The notes under the pieces were generated by a model. The model was not told the origin of the DNA. It did no database searches and saw nothing but the letters and a program-made list of their open reading frames with translations. Source: Cytophagales bacterium (GTDB lineage: Bacteria > Bacteroidota > Bacteroidia > Cytophagales > Cyclobacteriaceae). Taken from it: 64,000 nucleotides of DNA. The stretch is taken from the NCBI GenBank assembly GCA_025359125.1, contig JANYHI010000059.1, positions 49,495-113,494 of the forward strand, read 5' to 3'. Positions 10,700 through 19,726 of this stretch are shown piece after piece; position 1 is the first letter of the stretch; the number at the start of each line of letters is the position of its first letter. Both the position numbers and the translations under genes were made by a program.

Positions 10700-11676
10700 G
10701 CTGTATTTGTAATTAAAATTTGAGTTAGAAATTCAAAGGCTCTCACCTCCATCCAATTTTCTTTCTTTCCTGTAAGGCTAAACCCAACGTGCCCACCATG
10801 TTGAGGAGTTTCTAAATGAACATGATTATGACACTGAGCTATTTCGAACGGATAACACTCTTTGGGTAGAAATGGATCGCTCAAAGAGTTTACTATTAAT
10901 GTAGGCTTTTGAATACTGGAAATATAAGAACCGGAAGATGCTCTTTCATAGAAATCGTCTGCATCTTTAAAGCCGTGCAGAGGCGAAGTATATCGGTTAT
11001 CAAAATCTCGAAAGGATTTTATTTGTTCAAAGCCGCTAGCATTTACCAAAGCCGGAAATTGTTTTGATTTTGCTTCAATCTTTTTTTGAAGTTTTTTTAA
11101 AAATCTGTTTAAATAAAATATTTTGGAAGGTTTATCTAACTCTTTAGCACTCGAGCCAAGATGACATGGAACTGAAAAAGTTACAGCTCCTTTTATTTCC
11201 GGATGTAAGCTTAGTCCATTCTCACCCATATATTTCAGTGTCATGCTTCCTCCCATACTAAAGCCAACCAATGCAATAGTTGTATATTTTTTTGATTGAA
11301 TCGCGTGATTCACAACTTCTGAAATATCCTCGGTGGCGCCATGATGATAGAACCGTGGAAGGCGATTAATTTCTCCGCTGCATCCTCTACAATTCCACGC
11401 CACCGCATCCCAATCCTGAGCAAAGAAATATTTCGCCAAGCCTTTTGAATAATGACGATCGCTGCTTCCTTCCAAGCCATGAGATATGATTACTAACTTT
11501 GAATTATTGTTGCAAAGCCAATCTAAATCTAAAAAGTCTCCATCCTTTAATTCTAGCCGTTCGCGATGATAGCTTACTCCTTCAATTTTTCTAAATGTGC
11601 TAGGAATAATTGTTTCCCAATGACCATTTAAAAGATAGAATGGCTTTTTGTAAGAAGATTTCTCAATTAGTGGCAT
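10696..11676 (-). CDS. YheT-family alpha/beta hydrolase
   Basis: This is a 326-residue alpha/beta hydrolase of the YheT/ABHD type. The nucleophile elbow GFSMGGS places Ser near residue 140. An oxyanion segment ISHGLEGSSDR lies near residue 65, and the NSLSDPFLP and HGGHVGF segments supply the Asp and His of the triad. The N-terminus NGHWETIIP is characteristic of the family. Substrates are unknown; carboxylester hydrolysis is the family expectation. The small acetyltransferase gene ends one base upstream, so the two are probably co-transcribed. Confidence 0.85.
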   Translation of the reverse strand: MPLIEKSSYKKPFYLLNGHWETIIPSTFRKIEGVSYHRERLELKDGDFLDLDWLCNNNSKLVIISHGLEGSSDRHYSKGLAKYFFAQDWDAVAWNCRGCSGEINRLPRFYHHGATEDISEVVNHAIQSKKYTTIALVGFSMGGSMTLKYMGENGLSLHPEIKGAVTFSVPCHLGSSAKELDKPSKIFYLNRFLKKLQKKIEAKSKQFPALVNASGFEQIKSFRDFDNRYTSPLHGFKDADDFYERASSGSYISSIQKPTLIVNSLSDPFLPKECYPFEIAQCHNHVHLETPQHGGHVGFSLTGKKENWMEVRAFEFLTQILITNTA

Positions 11677-11677
11677 G

Positions 11678-11962
11678 CTATTTTTTTAACACATCTCCAA
11701 TTTCAGGAGTCTTGTCAAAAACAGATTTTGCAAATGAGCACAGCGGTAAAATTTTTATTTTATTCTCTCTCGCATATTCAACAGCTCTCATTACCAACAG
11801 CTTTCCTGCTCCTTGTCCGCGTAATTTATCTGATACTTCGGTATGATCGATGATGATCATATTTTCTCGTGCTTTAGAGTAAGTCATTTCGGCAAGGAGT
11901 TCGTTACCGTCTTCTATAACAAAACCTCCTTTAGATACGTGGTCAATTTGTTTGATCTCCAT
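11678..11962 (-). CDS. Small GNAT-like N-acetyltransferase
   Basis: This is a 94-residue single-domain protein. The segment LRGQGAGKLLVMRAVEYARENK carries the acetyl-CoA pyrophosphate-binding pattern RGQGAGK of GNAT enzymes, and the tail LCSFAKSVFDKTPE is typical of the short YjdJ/NATD1-like subgroup. Substrate is unknown. It sits between an MFS gene (15 bases upstream) and the YheT-like hydrolase, all on the minus strand, and is likely one transcription unit with them. Confidence 0.8.
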   Translation of the reverse strand: MEIKQIDHVSKGGFVIEDGNELLAEMTYSKARENMIIIDHTEVSDKLRGQGAGKLLVMRAVEYARENKIKILPLCSFAKSVFDKTPEIGDVLKK

Positions 11963-11977
11963 AAATTAAAATACTAT

Positions 11978-13111
11978 TTACGCTGATTTATACCGAGCGC
12001 TTAGAAATGTCATTATAATAAAAAGAAAAGCCACTAGCATCAAAGCGATTCGTAACGATTGCCAATTGGCAAGTAACCCAATTAGTGGAGGGCCAAATAA
12101 AAAACCAGAGTAGCCAACGGTAGTAACCATGGCGAGGCCGACACCTGGAGGTAGATTTTTAGAATTGCCAGCTATGCTATAGGCAATAGGCACGATGGAG
12201 GATAGTCCAATGCCGATAATAAATAGACCGGTGATTACTGTATAAGGATTATTAAACAGCAGCGTAACGGAAATGCCAATAATAGAAATTATTCCACTCA
12301 CCACCATCAGTTTTCGGTCTCCATATTTTATGCGTGCACTGTCGCCAAAAAATCTTCCGATGGTCATAGCTAACGCAAAAGCAGATAAGCCAAGTGGAGC
12401 CATTGCAGGCGAGGCCATTGCAATGTTCTCCATATAGTTTGTGCTCCAATCTGCCATTGCTCCTTCGCCCAGCATACAACAAAACGCAATTACACCAATG
12501 CTTACCATAGCAGCGTTGGGTAAACGAAAGGCAGGGCCATCCACTTCTTTTTCTTTTGGTTTGTCGTGTATTAAATGGTATCGAGCCCAAGCTGCTCCAC
12601 CCACACTTAGAACCACTATTGTTGAAAGATGTATAAATAAAGTGGTTTCTAATTTTACAAATAAGGATCCACAAAAAGCACCAGCTACCATGCCGATACT
12701 AAATAAGGCGTGAAAGGAAGTCATGATTGGTTTCTCTAGTTGTTGCTCTACCATAACTGCTTGTGAATTCATGGATACATCTAACATGCCGGCCGTTAAG
12801 CCCATAATAAAAAATATTACCACCAGGCCTGTTACTCCAAATGGAAGCATCAATGGAACAAGCGGCACAAAAATGCAATAGAGAAAAACGGAGAAGATGG
12901 TAATTCTTCTGCTTCCGTTTCGGATGATCAGCCATCCCGTAAAGGGCATCGCGAATAATGCACCCACCGAAGAAGAGAGCAGCACAAAACCAAGCGCTCC
13001 ATTATCAATAGAAAATAGCTCCTGAACACGAGGGAAACGCGCAGCTAGATTAGCGTGAATAAATCCGTTTATGAAAAATATCAACTTAACAGCAACTCGT
13101 GATGGACTCAC
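11978..13111 (-). CDS. Major facilitator superfamily transporter
   Basis: This is a 377-residue polytopic membrane protein with about twelve hydrophobic segments. It has an early FINGFIHANLAARFPRVQ loop and an RNGSRR intracellular loop between helices 2 and 3. It resembles the YbjJ-like MFS subgroup. The likely start is GTG at 13111, since no ATG is available before the first helix. Substrate cannot be told from sequence. It heads a minus-strand cluster with the acetyltransferase and hydrolase genes. Confidence 0.82.
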   Translation of the reverse strand: MSPSRVAVKLIFFINGFIHANLAARFPRVQELFSIDNGALGFVLLSSSVGALFAMPFTGWLIIRNGSRRITIFSVFLYCIFVPLVPLMLPFGVTGLVVIFFIMGLTAGMLDVSMNSQAVMVEQQLEKPIMTSFHALFSIGMVAGAFCGSLFVKLETTLFIHLSTIVVLSVGGAAWARYHLIHDKPKEKEVDGPAFRLPNAAMVSIGVIAFCCMLGEGAMADWSTNYMENIAMASPAMAPLGLSAFALAMTIGRFFGDSARIKYGDRKLMVVSGIISIIGISVTLLFNNPYTVITGLFIIGIGLSSIVPIAYSIAGNSKNLPPGVGLAMVTTVGYSGFLFGPPLIGLLANWQSLRIALMLVAFLFIIMTFLSARYKSA

Positions 13112-13230
13112 TTTTATTTCAGTTTAATTATTAAACAAAAGTAAGGTTTTCATCAATACTCTTTTGATGGTGTAAGGAAAGCGGTTTTAAAAATTAATTT
13201 ATCGATTGCGGAAGATTATTATTACCTAAT

Positions 13231-13259
13231 AAAAAAGAAGCCCCATTTCTGAGGCTCTT
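13231..13259 (-). terminator. Terminator downstream of rny
   Basis: Read on the minus strand, AGCCTC (from 13256) pairs with GGGGCT (to 13239) around a six-base loop, followed by TCTTTTTTA. It lies 24 bases after the rny stop codon, in the correct orientation for an intrinsic terminator. Confidence 0.7.
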
Positions 13260-13282
13260 GATTATTGAAAGATTTGAATGCG

Positions 13283-14854
13283 TTACTTCGCGTACGCTAC
13301 ACTTCTCATCTCCCTAATTACCGTCACTTTAATCTGCCCTGGGTATTGCATATCTTTTTCAATCTTCTGAGAGATGTCAAAACTTAATTGAGCAGCACGC
13401 TCATCCGTTGCTTTTTCGGCATCAACCATTACTCGCAATTCTCTACCAGCTTGAATGGCATAACATTTTTCAACACCTTCAAAACTTAATCCAACTTGCT
13501 CTAAGTCTTTTAAGCGTTTGATGTATTGCTCCATCACTTCGCGCCTTGCGCCAGGTCTTGCACCAGAGATGGCATCGCAGGATTGCACAATCGGAGAGAT
13601 GATGCTCGTCATTTCTATCTCATCGTGGTGAGCACCTATTGCATTGCAAATAATGGGATGTTCTTTATACTTTATTGCCAATTCCATTCCAACGATAGCG
13701 TGTGGTTTCTCTAATTCTTCAGGCCATACTTTACCAATGTCGTGAAGTAGCCCAGCGCGTTTGGCTTGCTTTACATTTAAGCCCAACTCAGCCGCCATAA
13801 TAGCACACAAGTTGGCAACCTCGCGTGAGTGCTGCAAAAGATTTTGCCCGTATGAAGAACGATAACGCATTCTGCCTACCATTTTAATAAGCTCTGGCGC
13901 CAGACCGTGAATACCCAAGTCAATGACGGTACGTTCACCAATTTCCACCACTTCGTCTTCAATGTTCTTGGTTGTCTTCGCTACAATTTCTTCGATACGT
14001 GCCGGGTGGATTCTTCCATCTTGTACTAAGCGGTGGAGAGACAATCTTGCAATTTCTCTTCGTACCGGGTCGAAGCCTGAAATGATAATAGCTTCAGGTG
14101 TATCATCAACAATAAATTCAACCCCAGTAGCTGCTTCCAACGCACGGATATTTCTTCCTTCTCTTCCTATGATTTTTCCTTTGATATCGTCACTCTCAAT
14201 ATTGAAAATAGAAACACAGTTTTCTACGGCATGTTCTGTGGCAGTACGTTGAATGGTTTCTACCACAATTTTCTTGGCTTCTTTGGTGGCAGATAATTTA
14301 GCCTGTTCCATAATGTCTTTAATAAAAGAACTGGCTTTTGTCTGTGCCTCTTCTTTCATCGATTCTACTAATTGGTCTCGTGCCTGATCTGCGGAAAGTT
14401 TTGAGATGCCTTCGAGAATGGCAACTTTTTGAGAGTTGAATTTATCCAACTCTTCTTTGCGCTTCTTTACCAACTCGTGTTGTTGTGCCAGGCTTTGTCG
14501 CTCTTCATCTAAATCGCCTTCTTTGCGTTTTACTTGCTCTAACTCTTTTGATAACTGTGCTTCTCGTAGCTTTATTTTTTGCTCGTTGCTAATGATTTGA
14601 TTTTTTTTGCGATTGGCCTCTTCTTCAAACTCCTGTTTCATCTTCAGTAGTTTCTCTTTGGCTTCAATAATTTTATCCTTTTTTAGGATCTCAGCTTGAA
14701 GTTCGGCTTCCTTGATAATCAACTTCGCCTTATCGCCAGCTAATTGCTCGTTTTTTTTGATTTTTCTTTTAGATAATAAGTTTCCGATTAAAAGACTTAA
14801 CAGCACAGTTGCCACCAAGGCAATCAGCACTACAACCATTATTTCCATTTCCAT
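13283..14854 (-). CDS. rny: Ribonuclease Y
   Basis: This encodes 523 residues in the standard RNase Y order: one N-terminal membrane helix (about residues 5-25), a long charged coiled coil to about residue 190, a KH domain with [18 protein letters not shown] near residue 225, and an HD domain with HSREVANL and LLHDIGKV near residues 355-385. The enzyme is a membrane-attached endoribonuclease that starts mRNA decay. It lies 132 bases downstream of zapA on the same strand and has its own terminator. Confidence 0.96.
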   Translation of the reverse strand: MEMEIMVVVLIALVATVLLSLLIGNLLSKRKIKKNEQLAGDKAKLIIKEAELQAEILKKDKIIEAKEKLLKMKQEFEEEANRKKNQIISNEQKIKLREAQLSKELEQVKRKEGDLDEERQSLAQQHELVKKRKEELDKFNSQKVAILEGISKLSADQARDQLVESMKEEAQTKASSFIKDIMEQAKLSATKEAKKIVVETIQRTATEHAVENCVSIFNIESDDIKGKIIGREGRNIRALEAATGVEFIVDDTPEAIIISGFDPVRREIARLSLHRLVQDGRIHPARIEEIVAKTTKNIEDEVVEIGERTVIDLGIHGLAPELIKMVGRMRYRSSYGQNLLQHSREVANLCAIMAAELGLNVKQAKRAGLLHDIGKVWPEELEKPHAIVGMELAIKYKEHPIICNAIGAHHDEIEMTSIISPIVQSCDAISGARPGARREVMEQYIKRLKDLEQVGLSFEGVEKCYAIQAGRELRVMVDAEKATDERAAQLSFDISQKIEKDMQYPGQIKVTVIREMRSVAYAK

Positions 14855-14859
14855 AGGTT

Positions 14860-14975
14860 AAAAAATTTATGTTGCCATATTGCAGTTAATGGTTATCTGA
14901 TAATAGTAGCCTTTTAAAAGAACTTGCCATTAACAACCAAACTGTAACCAGAAAGGGAAGGAAAAGATTGAAAAG
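14860..14975 (-). other. Structured spacer between zapA and rny, possible small RNA or leader
   Basis: On the minus strand the spacer contains TTAATGG (14934-14928) and CCATTAA (14894-14888), which pair over seven bases. Between them is the palindrome CTTTTAAAAG (14911-14920). A further CAGT/ACTG extension with a bulge is possible. It could be the rny leader. 6S RNA is encoded next to zapA in many proteobacteria, but nothing here proves a 6S fold. Confidence 0.3.
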
Positions 14976-14986
14976 ATGTAGGAGAG

Positions 14987-15271
14987 TTAAAGCGCCTGCG
15001 AAACCAGCTGGTTAAGGTAGTTTACCTTTTCAACCACTGTGTTGTCTATTACTTCCAGGTTTTCTTCTTCTGCCAGTTTATCTACCAGACAATCGAAGGC
15101 AACCATCGCGAGCAGGTCTTGTTTATCGTCAATTCCAAATTGTTCGCGGTAACGCTTTATTTTTTCGTTGATGAGCTTGCCGGCCGCGCGCACTTTTTCT
15201 TCTTCTTGGCGCTTTACCTTCATGGGGTATTCACGATCCGCAATTTTTATTTTTACTGAGAGTTCGTCCAT
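14987..15271 (-). CDS. zapA: Cell division protein ZapA
   Basis: This is a 94-residue protein starting MDELSVKIKIADREYPMKV, the usual ZapA opening, followed by a helix-rich dimerisation region with LLAMVAFDCLVDKL. ZapA cross-links FtsZ filaments at the division site. The ATG at 15271 is preferred over the in-frame TTG one codon upstream. It lies 13 bases after a small coiled-coil gene that follows pheT, a gene order found in many Bacteroidota. Confidence 0.88.
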   Translation of the reverse strand: MDELSVKIKIADREYPMKVKRQEEEKVRAAGKLINEKIKRYREQFGIDDKQDLLAMVAFDCLVDKLAEEENLEVIDNTVVEKVNYLNQLVSQAL

Positions 15272-15284
15272 CAACTTAACCGGG

Positions 15285-15581
15285 TTATCTGCTCAAGTGA
15301 GCTATGCACTTATCGATTTCTCGGATATACTCGTCTACTTTCCTTTTCAACTCCGAAGCACTTCCGTTTTCGGGGTTTATATGGTCTACAATTTTAGTGA
15401 TTTTAATCTGATTTTTAAAATTACTGAGCTGGTCATCACGTGTCTTTAGGTCGTTTTTTAGCTCTTGATTTTCGAGTTTCAGACCTCTCAACTCATCTTT
15501 AACGGTCTTATGCTCATTCAGCAATACTAAAATCTTGCGTTCTAGCCCGCTAAGATTGGTTTTTAATGCTTCTTGATCCAT
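15285..15581 (-). CDS. Small coiled-coil protein between pheT and zapA
   Basis: This is a 98-residue, highly charged protein predicted to be mostly coiled coil (LNEHKTVKDELRGLKLENQ with heptad spacing, roughly residues 10-60), with a helical tail. It has no signal peptide. Its fixed place next to zapA and its ZapB-like size suggest a partner in the division apparatus, but that is inference from context. Proteins at this position are sometimes mislabelled as a PheT fragment. Confidence 0.75.
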   Translation of the reverse strand: MDQEALKTNLSGLERKILVLLNEHKTVKDELRGLKLENQELKNDLKTRDDQLSNFKNQIKITKIVDHINPENGSASELKRKVDEYIREIDKCIAHLSR

Positions 15582-15589
15582 CCTAAGAA

Positions 15590-15687
15590 ATTCTAATTTT
15601 TGAATTTAAATTTTGAATGCTGGTTTTGAGCCTTCGATTTTATGTTCTAAAGTTCTCTTATATAAATGTTCTATTCGAAATTCAACA
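15590..15687. repeat. Low-complexity spacer of TTGAATTT words after pheT
   Basis: The 106-base spacer carries TTTTTGAATTTAAATTTTGA (15597-15616) on the left and AATTCAACATTATTT (15679-15693) in opposite sense on the right, allowing imperfect pairing. The same words occur in the thiL spacer at 37872-37931. No T-run terminator follows. Confidence 0.35.
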
Positions 15688-18141
15688 TTATTTCCTAATA
15701 ACCGCCCCCATCTTATCCTCAAAGGCTCCCATCAATTTTGCCATTGTCTTTTCAATCTCCTCGTCTGTCAATGTTTTGTTTTCATCCAGTAATGTAAAAC
15801 CTAATGCATAAGCCTTTTTTCCTTCCGGAATTTTATCTCCTTCGTACACATCAAAAGCGATAACTTCTTTAATCAATCGTTTTTCTGTAGCCGTTACTAA
15901 TTCTCTGATCTCTCCGAATGTCACTTTTTTATCTAAAACGAGCGACAGATCTCTTCTTACTTCAGGGAACTTTGACACCTCTGTTACAACGAACTTAGGG
16001 TTTGCCGACTTGAAAAGCAAGGCCGTAGAAAGTTCGGCATAAAATATTTCTTGTTTGATACCAAAATCTTTCAGCAAAGCAGTTTTTACCTTACCGAGTT
16101 TTCCAATTTCTTTCGTTCCCTTGCTAATTTTTACTCCATATTCAAATAACGGATCGCTTAGCGGCTCTTGTTTAATATTTTGGACAGTAGATTTTTGCAC
16201 TATTTGGGAAACAAACTGCGCCAAATCATAATAAGAAACGTTGCGCGATTTGTTTTGCCAGTTTTCTGTTTCAAAGCTGCCACTTATGTAGAGTGCGAGC
16301 CTTTCATCTTCTTCATATTTGTCTCTTCCTTGTTTAGAAGAATCTTTCCAATAGATTTTTCCGAACTCAAACAGTTTTAAATCTTTTTGTTTTCTGTTGA
16401 TATTGTATGAACAAACTTCTAGCCCTGTAAAAAGCATGGTTTGTCTTAAAATACCTTGTTCTTCACTAAGCTTATTTAAAATTTCAACGGGCTCTCCATT
16501 AAAAATTAATTTATGCTTTTGCTGATAAGCAGCATTGGTAAGCGAGTTGGTTAGGATTTCATAAAATCCATTTCCGGCTAGCATTTCGCCTGTTGATCTT
16601 TTAAATTTATTGATGTCTTTTTCGGGAAAGCTTGCGAGATAATCAGTGCCTGCAATTTCTGTTAATTCAATATTGTTAAATCCATAAATGCGCAGAATTT
16701 CTTCCACCACATCGGCCTCTTGAGTTACATCTACCCGATACGGTGGCACAGATACGGTAAAACTTGTTTCTTTTTTATCAGTGATTTTAATATCCAGATT
16801 TTCTAAAATCGAGAACATCTCCTCGCGCTGAAGTGATTTGCCGATTAGACGATTTATATTTTTGTCTTTTACTTCAATGATTCTGTTTTCGATTTTGTGA
16901 GGATAAATATCTACCGGCTCCGAAGCAATCTCACCACCTGCTAATTCTACTATCAACATGGCGGCTCGTTTTACGGCAGTAAGGGTTTGGTTTACATCTG
17001 TGCCGCGCTCAAAACGAAATGAAGCATCTGTTTTTAATCCATGATGCATTGCAGTCTTTCGAATCCCTCCTGGCAACCAATACGCACCTTCTAAAAACAC
17101 AGCGGTGGTTTTTTCGGTAATGCCTGAATTGATGCCTCCAAAAATTCCAGCTATGCACATGCCATTTCCTTCACCATCGCATACCATCAAATCTGTATTC
17201 AACAGCGTGCGCTCTTTCCCATCTAAGGTTTTAAACTTGGTGCCAGACGGAAGAGTTTTTATTGTCATTTTTTTGCCTTTGATTTCGGCAATATCATAAG
17301 CGTGTAATGGTTGACCCAATTCATGGCAAACAAAATTGGTAATGTCCACCACATTGTTGATAGGTGCAAGCCCAATCGCTTTCAAACGATTCTTCAACCA
17401 CTCGGGAGATTCTTTCACCTTTACATGGGCAATGGTTACGCCTGAAAAGCGGGGACACATTTCTGTATTTTCTACCGATACGTCAATTTTAAATGAGGAG
17501 TCTGCCTGACCGGTAGGCAGGTTTTGATTTTTGAATGAATCAACTATTGGAAGTTTTATTTCTCTTTTTAACGCAGCTTTAATATCGCGCGCTACGCCAA
17601 TGTGACTTGCTGCATCTGCACGGTTTGGGGTTAGCCCAATTTCTAAAACATAATCAGATTTTATATCGAAGAATTCTGTTGCAAGCGTTCCGTTCGCTAC
17701 TTCCGTATTCAGTACCATAATGCCCGCATGACTTTCGCCTAAACCTATTTCATCTTCGGCACAAATCATTCCTTCCGATTGCTCGCCACGGATTTTAGCA
17801 CTTTTAATTAAGAATGGTTCACCTTTAGTTGGGTGAACTGTGGTGCCAACAGTGGCAACAACTACTTTTTGTCCGGCAGCTACATTGGGTGCGCCACAAA
17901 CTATTTGTAATGATTTTTCTCCTCCAACATTTACGGTTGTAATAGAAAGTTTATCTGCATTAGGGTGTTTAACACACGTAAGTACCTCGCCAATAACAAG
18001 ACCTTTCAATCCTCCTTTTACGGTTTCAAAAGCTTCTACACTTTCTACTTCCAAGCCGGTACCCGTGAGGACTTTGCCAATATCTTCTGCCGATTCGGAG
18101 ATGTGAATGTATTGCGAGAGCCAGTTATAAGAAATTTTCAT
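15688..18141 (-). CDS. pheT: Phenylalanine--tRNA ligase subunit beta
   Basis: This encodes 817 residues of the beta subunit, which with PheS charges tRNA-Phe. The N-terminal tRNA-binding domain (about residues 40-150, with EVLTCVKHPNADKLSI), B3/B4 editing, B5 and core domains, and the C-terminal anticodon-binding domain are all in order. An unusual segment NLPTGQAD near residues 206-213 is encoded by a palindromic element at 17502-17520, placed in a linker just before the B3/B4 domain. The frame is preserved across it. pheS is not in the window. Confidence 0.97.
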   Translation of the reverse strand: MKISYNWLSQYIHISESAEDIGKVLTGTGLEVESVEAFETVKGGLKGLVIGEVLTCVKHPNADKLSITTVNVGGEKSLQIVCGAPNVAAGQKVVVATVGTTVHPTKGEPFLIKSAKIRGEQSEGMICAEDEIGLGESHAGIMVLNTEVANGTLATEFFDIKSDYVLEIGLTPNRADAASHIGVARDIKAALKREIKLPIVDSFKNQNLPTGQADSSFKIDVSVENTEMCPRFSGVTIAHVKVKESPEWLKNRLKAIGLAPINNVVDITNFVCHELGQPLHAYDIAEIKGKKMTIKTLPSGTKFKTLDGKERTLLNTDLMVCDGEGNGMCIAGIFGGINSGITEKTTAVFLEGAYWLPGGIRKTAMHHGLKTDASFRFERGTDVNQTLTAVKRAAMLIVELAGGEIASEPVDIYPHKIENRIIEVKDKNINRLIGKSLQREEMFSILENLDIKITDKKETSFTVSVPPYRVDVTQEADVVEEILRIYGFNNIELTEIAGTDYLASFPEKDINKFKRSTGEMLAGNGFYEILTNSLTNAAYQQKHKLIFNGEPVEILNKLSEEQGILRQTMLFTGLEVCSYNINRKQKDLKLFEFGKIYWKDSSKQGRDKYEEDERLALYISGSFETENWQNKSRNVSYYDLAQFVSQIVQKSTVQNIKQEPLSDPLFEYGVKISKGTKEIGKLGKVKTALLKDFGIKQEIFYAELSTALLFKSANPKFVVTEVSKFPEVRRDLSLVLDKKVTFGEIRELVTATEKRLIKEVIAFDVYEGDKIPEGKKAYALGFTLLDENKTLTDEEIEKTMAKLMGAFEDKMGAVIRK
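17502..17520. repeat. Palindromic insertion inside pheT
   Basis: CTGCCT (17502-17507) and AGGCAG (17515-17520) form perfect six-base arms around a GC-rich seven-base loop. The surrounding gene is AT-rich, so the segment stands out. On the coding strand it reads in frame as LPTGQAD, close to LPTGRQAG-like peptides from mobile palindromic repeats I recall in Bacteroidota proteins. Confidence 0.55.
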
Positions 18142-18206
18142 GCTTACGTAAAATCGAATTTCAAAAATACAAGATTAGTATGGCTTTGCAAGGAGTTGTT
18201 TTGGTT

Positions 18207-18235
18207 AACCGCGGAGGCCGCAAAGGTTCGCAAAG
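18207..18235. repeat. CGCAAAG-type repeat fragment
   Basis: The GC-rich stretch between pheT and the next gene contains GCCGCAAAGG and TTCGCAAAG. This is a decayed example of the GCAAAG-word repeats scattered through many Bacteroidota genomes. A shorter match, CTCGCAAAGGCGCGAACG, lies at 30903-30920. Confidence 0.35.
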
Positions 18236-18292
18236 TTGGCGGCAGGTAGCGTATTTCTAATCGAACCTCTACGCGCGGTGCGGTTTGATAAA

Positions 18293-19087
18293 TTATTTCA
18301 AATTATACTCTTTCCTTAATTCTTTTAGCAAGGCAGCATTTACATCAACATATCTTTGCAAGTGAATACTTCGGGTAGCTTCTAGTCCATTGAGGCGATA
18401 ATAGCCAAGGGAATTGACAATGGACTGTCGGTTAATTTTTTCTATTTGCGACAAATGAAAAGGTATAAATTCAGAATTATGCTCATAGGCAATGAGAGTT
18501 TCAAAAATAGCATGACCACTCAACAACTTGCCCTCGAATGTATAGTCCATGTGATTAAGCATAATGGGTTCCATACAAGCTGTGAAGATTGAGCTTTCAT
18601 ATGCTTGTCGCTCATTGAAACTTTCTATGGCTACCGATAAGTCGCCAATTAAATTTTTTAGTTGAGTATTTTTAAAGAAACGTATGGCTCCAGAATTCCT
18701 TAATTGGTCTAGTAAAACAGTTCGTGGTTTAAAATTAGCCGGAGTTCGTGACGCAATTCCATAGATAAAATTAATGGAGAAAATTTTAGGAACATTATTC
18801 AGACTGCTATCTGCAAAATACTTTTGTAAATAGCGAATACTATTTTCCTTATTAAGCCGATTTTGAACTTTCGTTTCTGCCATTATTGAATCGTTCTTCA
18901 ACTCTTCATAAAAACTTCTGGCCAGCTCTTTTGCTTGTTGTTTTTCAGCATAGTCTTCGCGGATGTTTTCTGCCACAAAGCCAAGAAACACAGCCAAGAA
19001 GAGCATTATAAATTCAAACAGGTATTTTTTCCAATCTTTAAAGGGAGATTTTTTCTTTTTTGAATGCTTGTTTTTTTCGTCTGTCAT
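18293..19087 (-). CDS. Uncharacterised single-pass membrane protein
   Basis: This is a 264-residue protein. A lysine-rich cytoplasmic head (MTDEKNKHSKKKKSPFKD) precedes one membrane helix at about residues 27-43 (LFEFIMLFLAVFLGFVAEN). A helical region YAEKQQAKELARSFYEELKN and a long extracytoplasmic domain follow. The layout resembles DUF6090-type proteins of Bacteroidota, but I am not certain of the family. The DUF1684 gene lies six bases upstream on the same strand. Confidence 0.7.
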   Translation of the reverse strand: MTDEKNKHSKKKKSPFKDWKKYLFEFIMLFLAVFLGFVAENIREDYAEKQQAKELARSFYEELKNDSIMAETKVQNRLNKENSIRYLQKYFADSSLNNVPKIFSINFIYGIASRTPANFKPRTVLLDQLRNSGAIRFFKNTQLKNLIGDLSVAIESFNERQAYESSIFTACMEPIMLNHMDYTFEGKLLSGHAIFETLIAYEHNSEFIPFHLSQIEKINRQSIVNSLGYYRLNGLEATRSIHLQRYVDVNAALLKELRKEYNLK

Positions 19088-19093
19088 TATAGT

Positions 19094-19717
19094 TTAGTTG
19101 TGATATTTTTTCTCGCCTGCTTTAATGGCAATGGGTAACACATTTTCTTTGGGTGGAAAGGGGCAGGTGAAGCCATCTGAATAAGCGCAATAGGGATTGT
19201 AGGCTTTATTAAAATCTATAAGAATAGTGGTGGCTCCTGGCGTTTTTTTTAAATCAACGTATCGCCCAGCGCCATAGGTTTCATCTGCACTGGTTTCATC
19301 CGCGAAAGCGAGAAACAAAGTTCCTCTATAGGGGCCAGCATCCATCACCTCTAAAATCAACAACTTATTTTCTTTGCCTTCTAATTTAAATTCTGCGTAA
19401 GCGTATTCCAAGTATTTTTTTTCAATACCATCGCTGGTTGGCAATACCACTACTTTTTTTGACTTGATGGGAATAAGGTTCGCGCTGACTTTGTACTTTA
19501 ACTCTGGAGCAAAATAGTTGAGTGCTGTAAATTTTATTGTTGAGTCTATATTAAACGGAGATGCATTATCATTTTTCAGGAAGAGATTTTTTTCCTCGCG
19601 TTCTTTTAAAATGGTTGCTGCATATTCTTCCGGAGATTCTCCGCTAGAGATACTGTAATAAATGATGGTGGCTAAAAGAGCCATTAGCCCTAATGCAATT
19701 ATTTGTTTACTTTTCAT
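19094..19717 (-). CDS. DUF1684 domain protein with N-terminal membrane anchor
   Basis: This is a 207-residue protein. An N-terminal hydrophobic segment (residues 6-22, LGLMALLATIIYYSI) acts as signal or anchor. The C-terminal block FNKAYNPYCAYSDGFTCPFP, followed by ENVLPIAIKAGEK, is the diagnostic DUF1684 pattern. Biochemical role is unknown. It lies nine bases downstream of radC, so both may share a transcript. Confidence 0.85.
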   Translation of the reverse strand: MKSKQIIALGLMALLATIIYYSISSGESPEEYAATILKEREEKNLFLKNDNASPFNIDSTIKFTALNYFAPELKYKVSANLIPIKSKKVVVLPTSDGIEKKYLEYAYAEFKLEGKENKLLILEVMDAGPYRGTLFLAFADETSADETYGAGRYVDLKKTPGATTILIDFNKAYNPYCAYSDGFTCPFPPKENVLPIAIKAGEKKYHN

Positions 19718-19726
19718 GAATGATTT

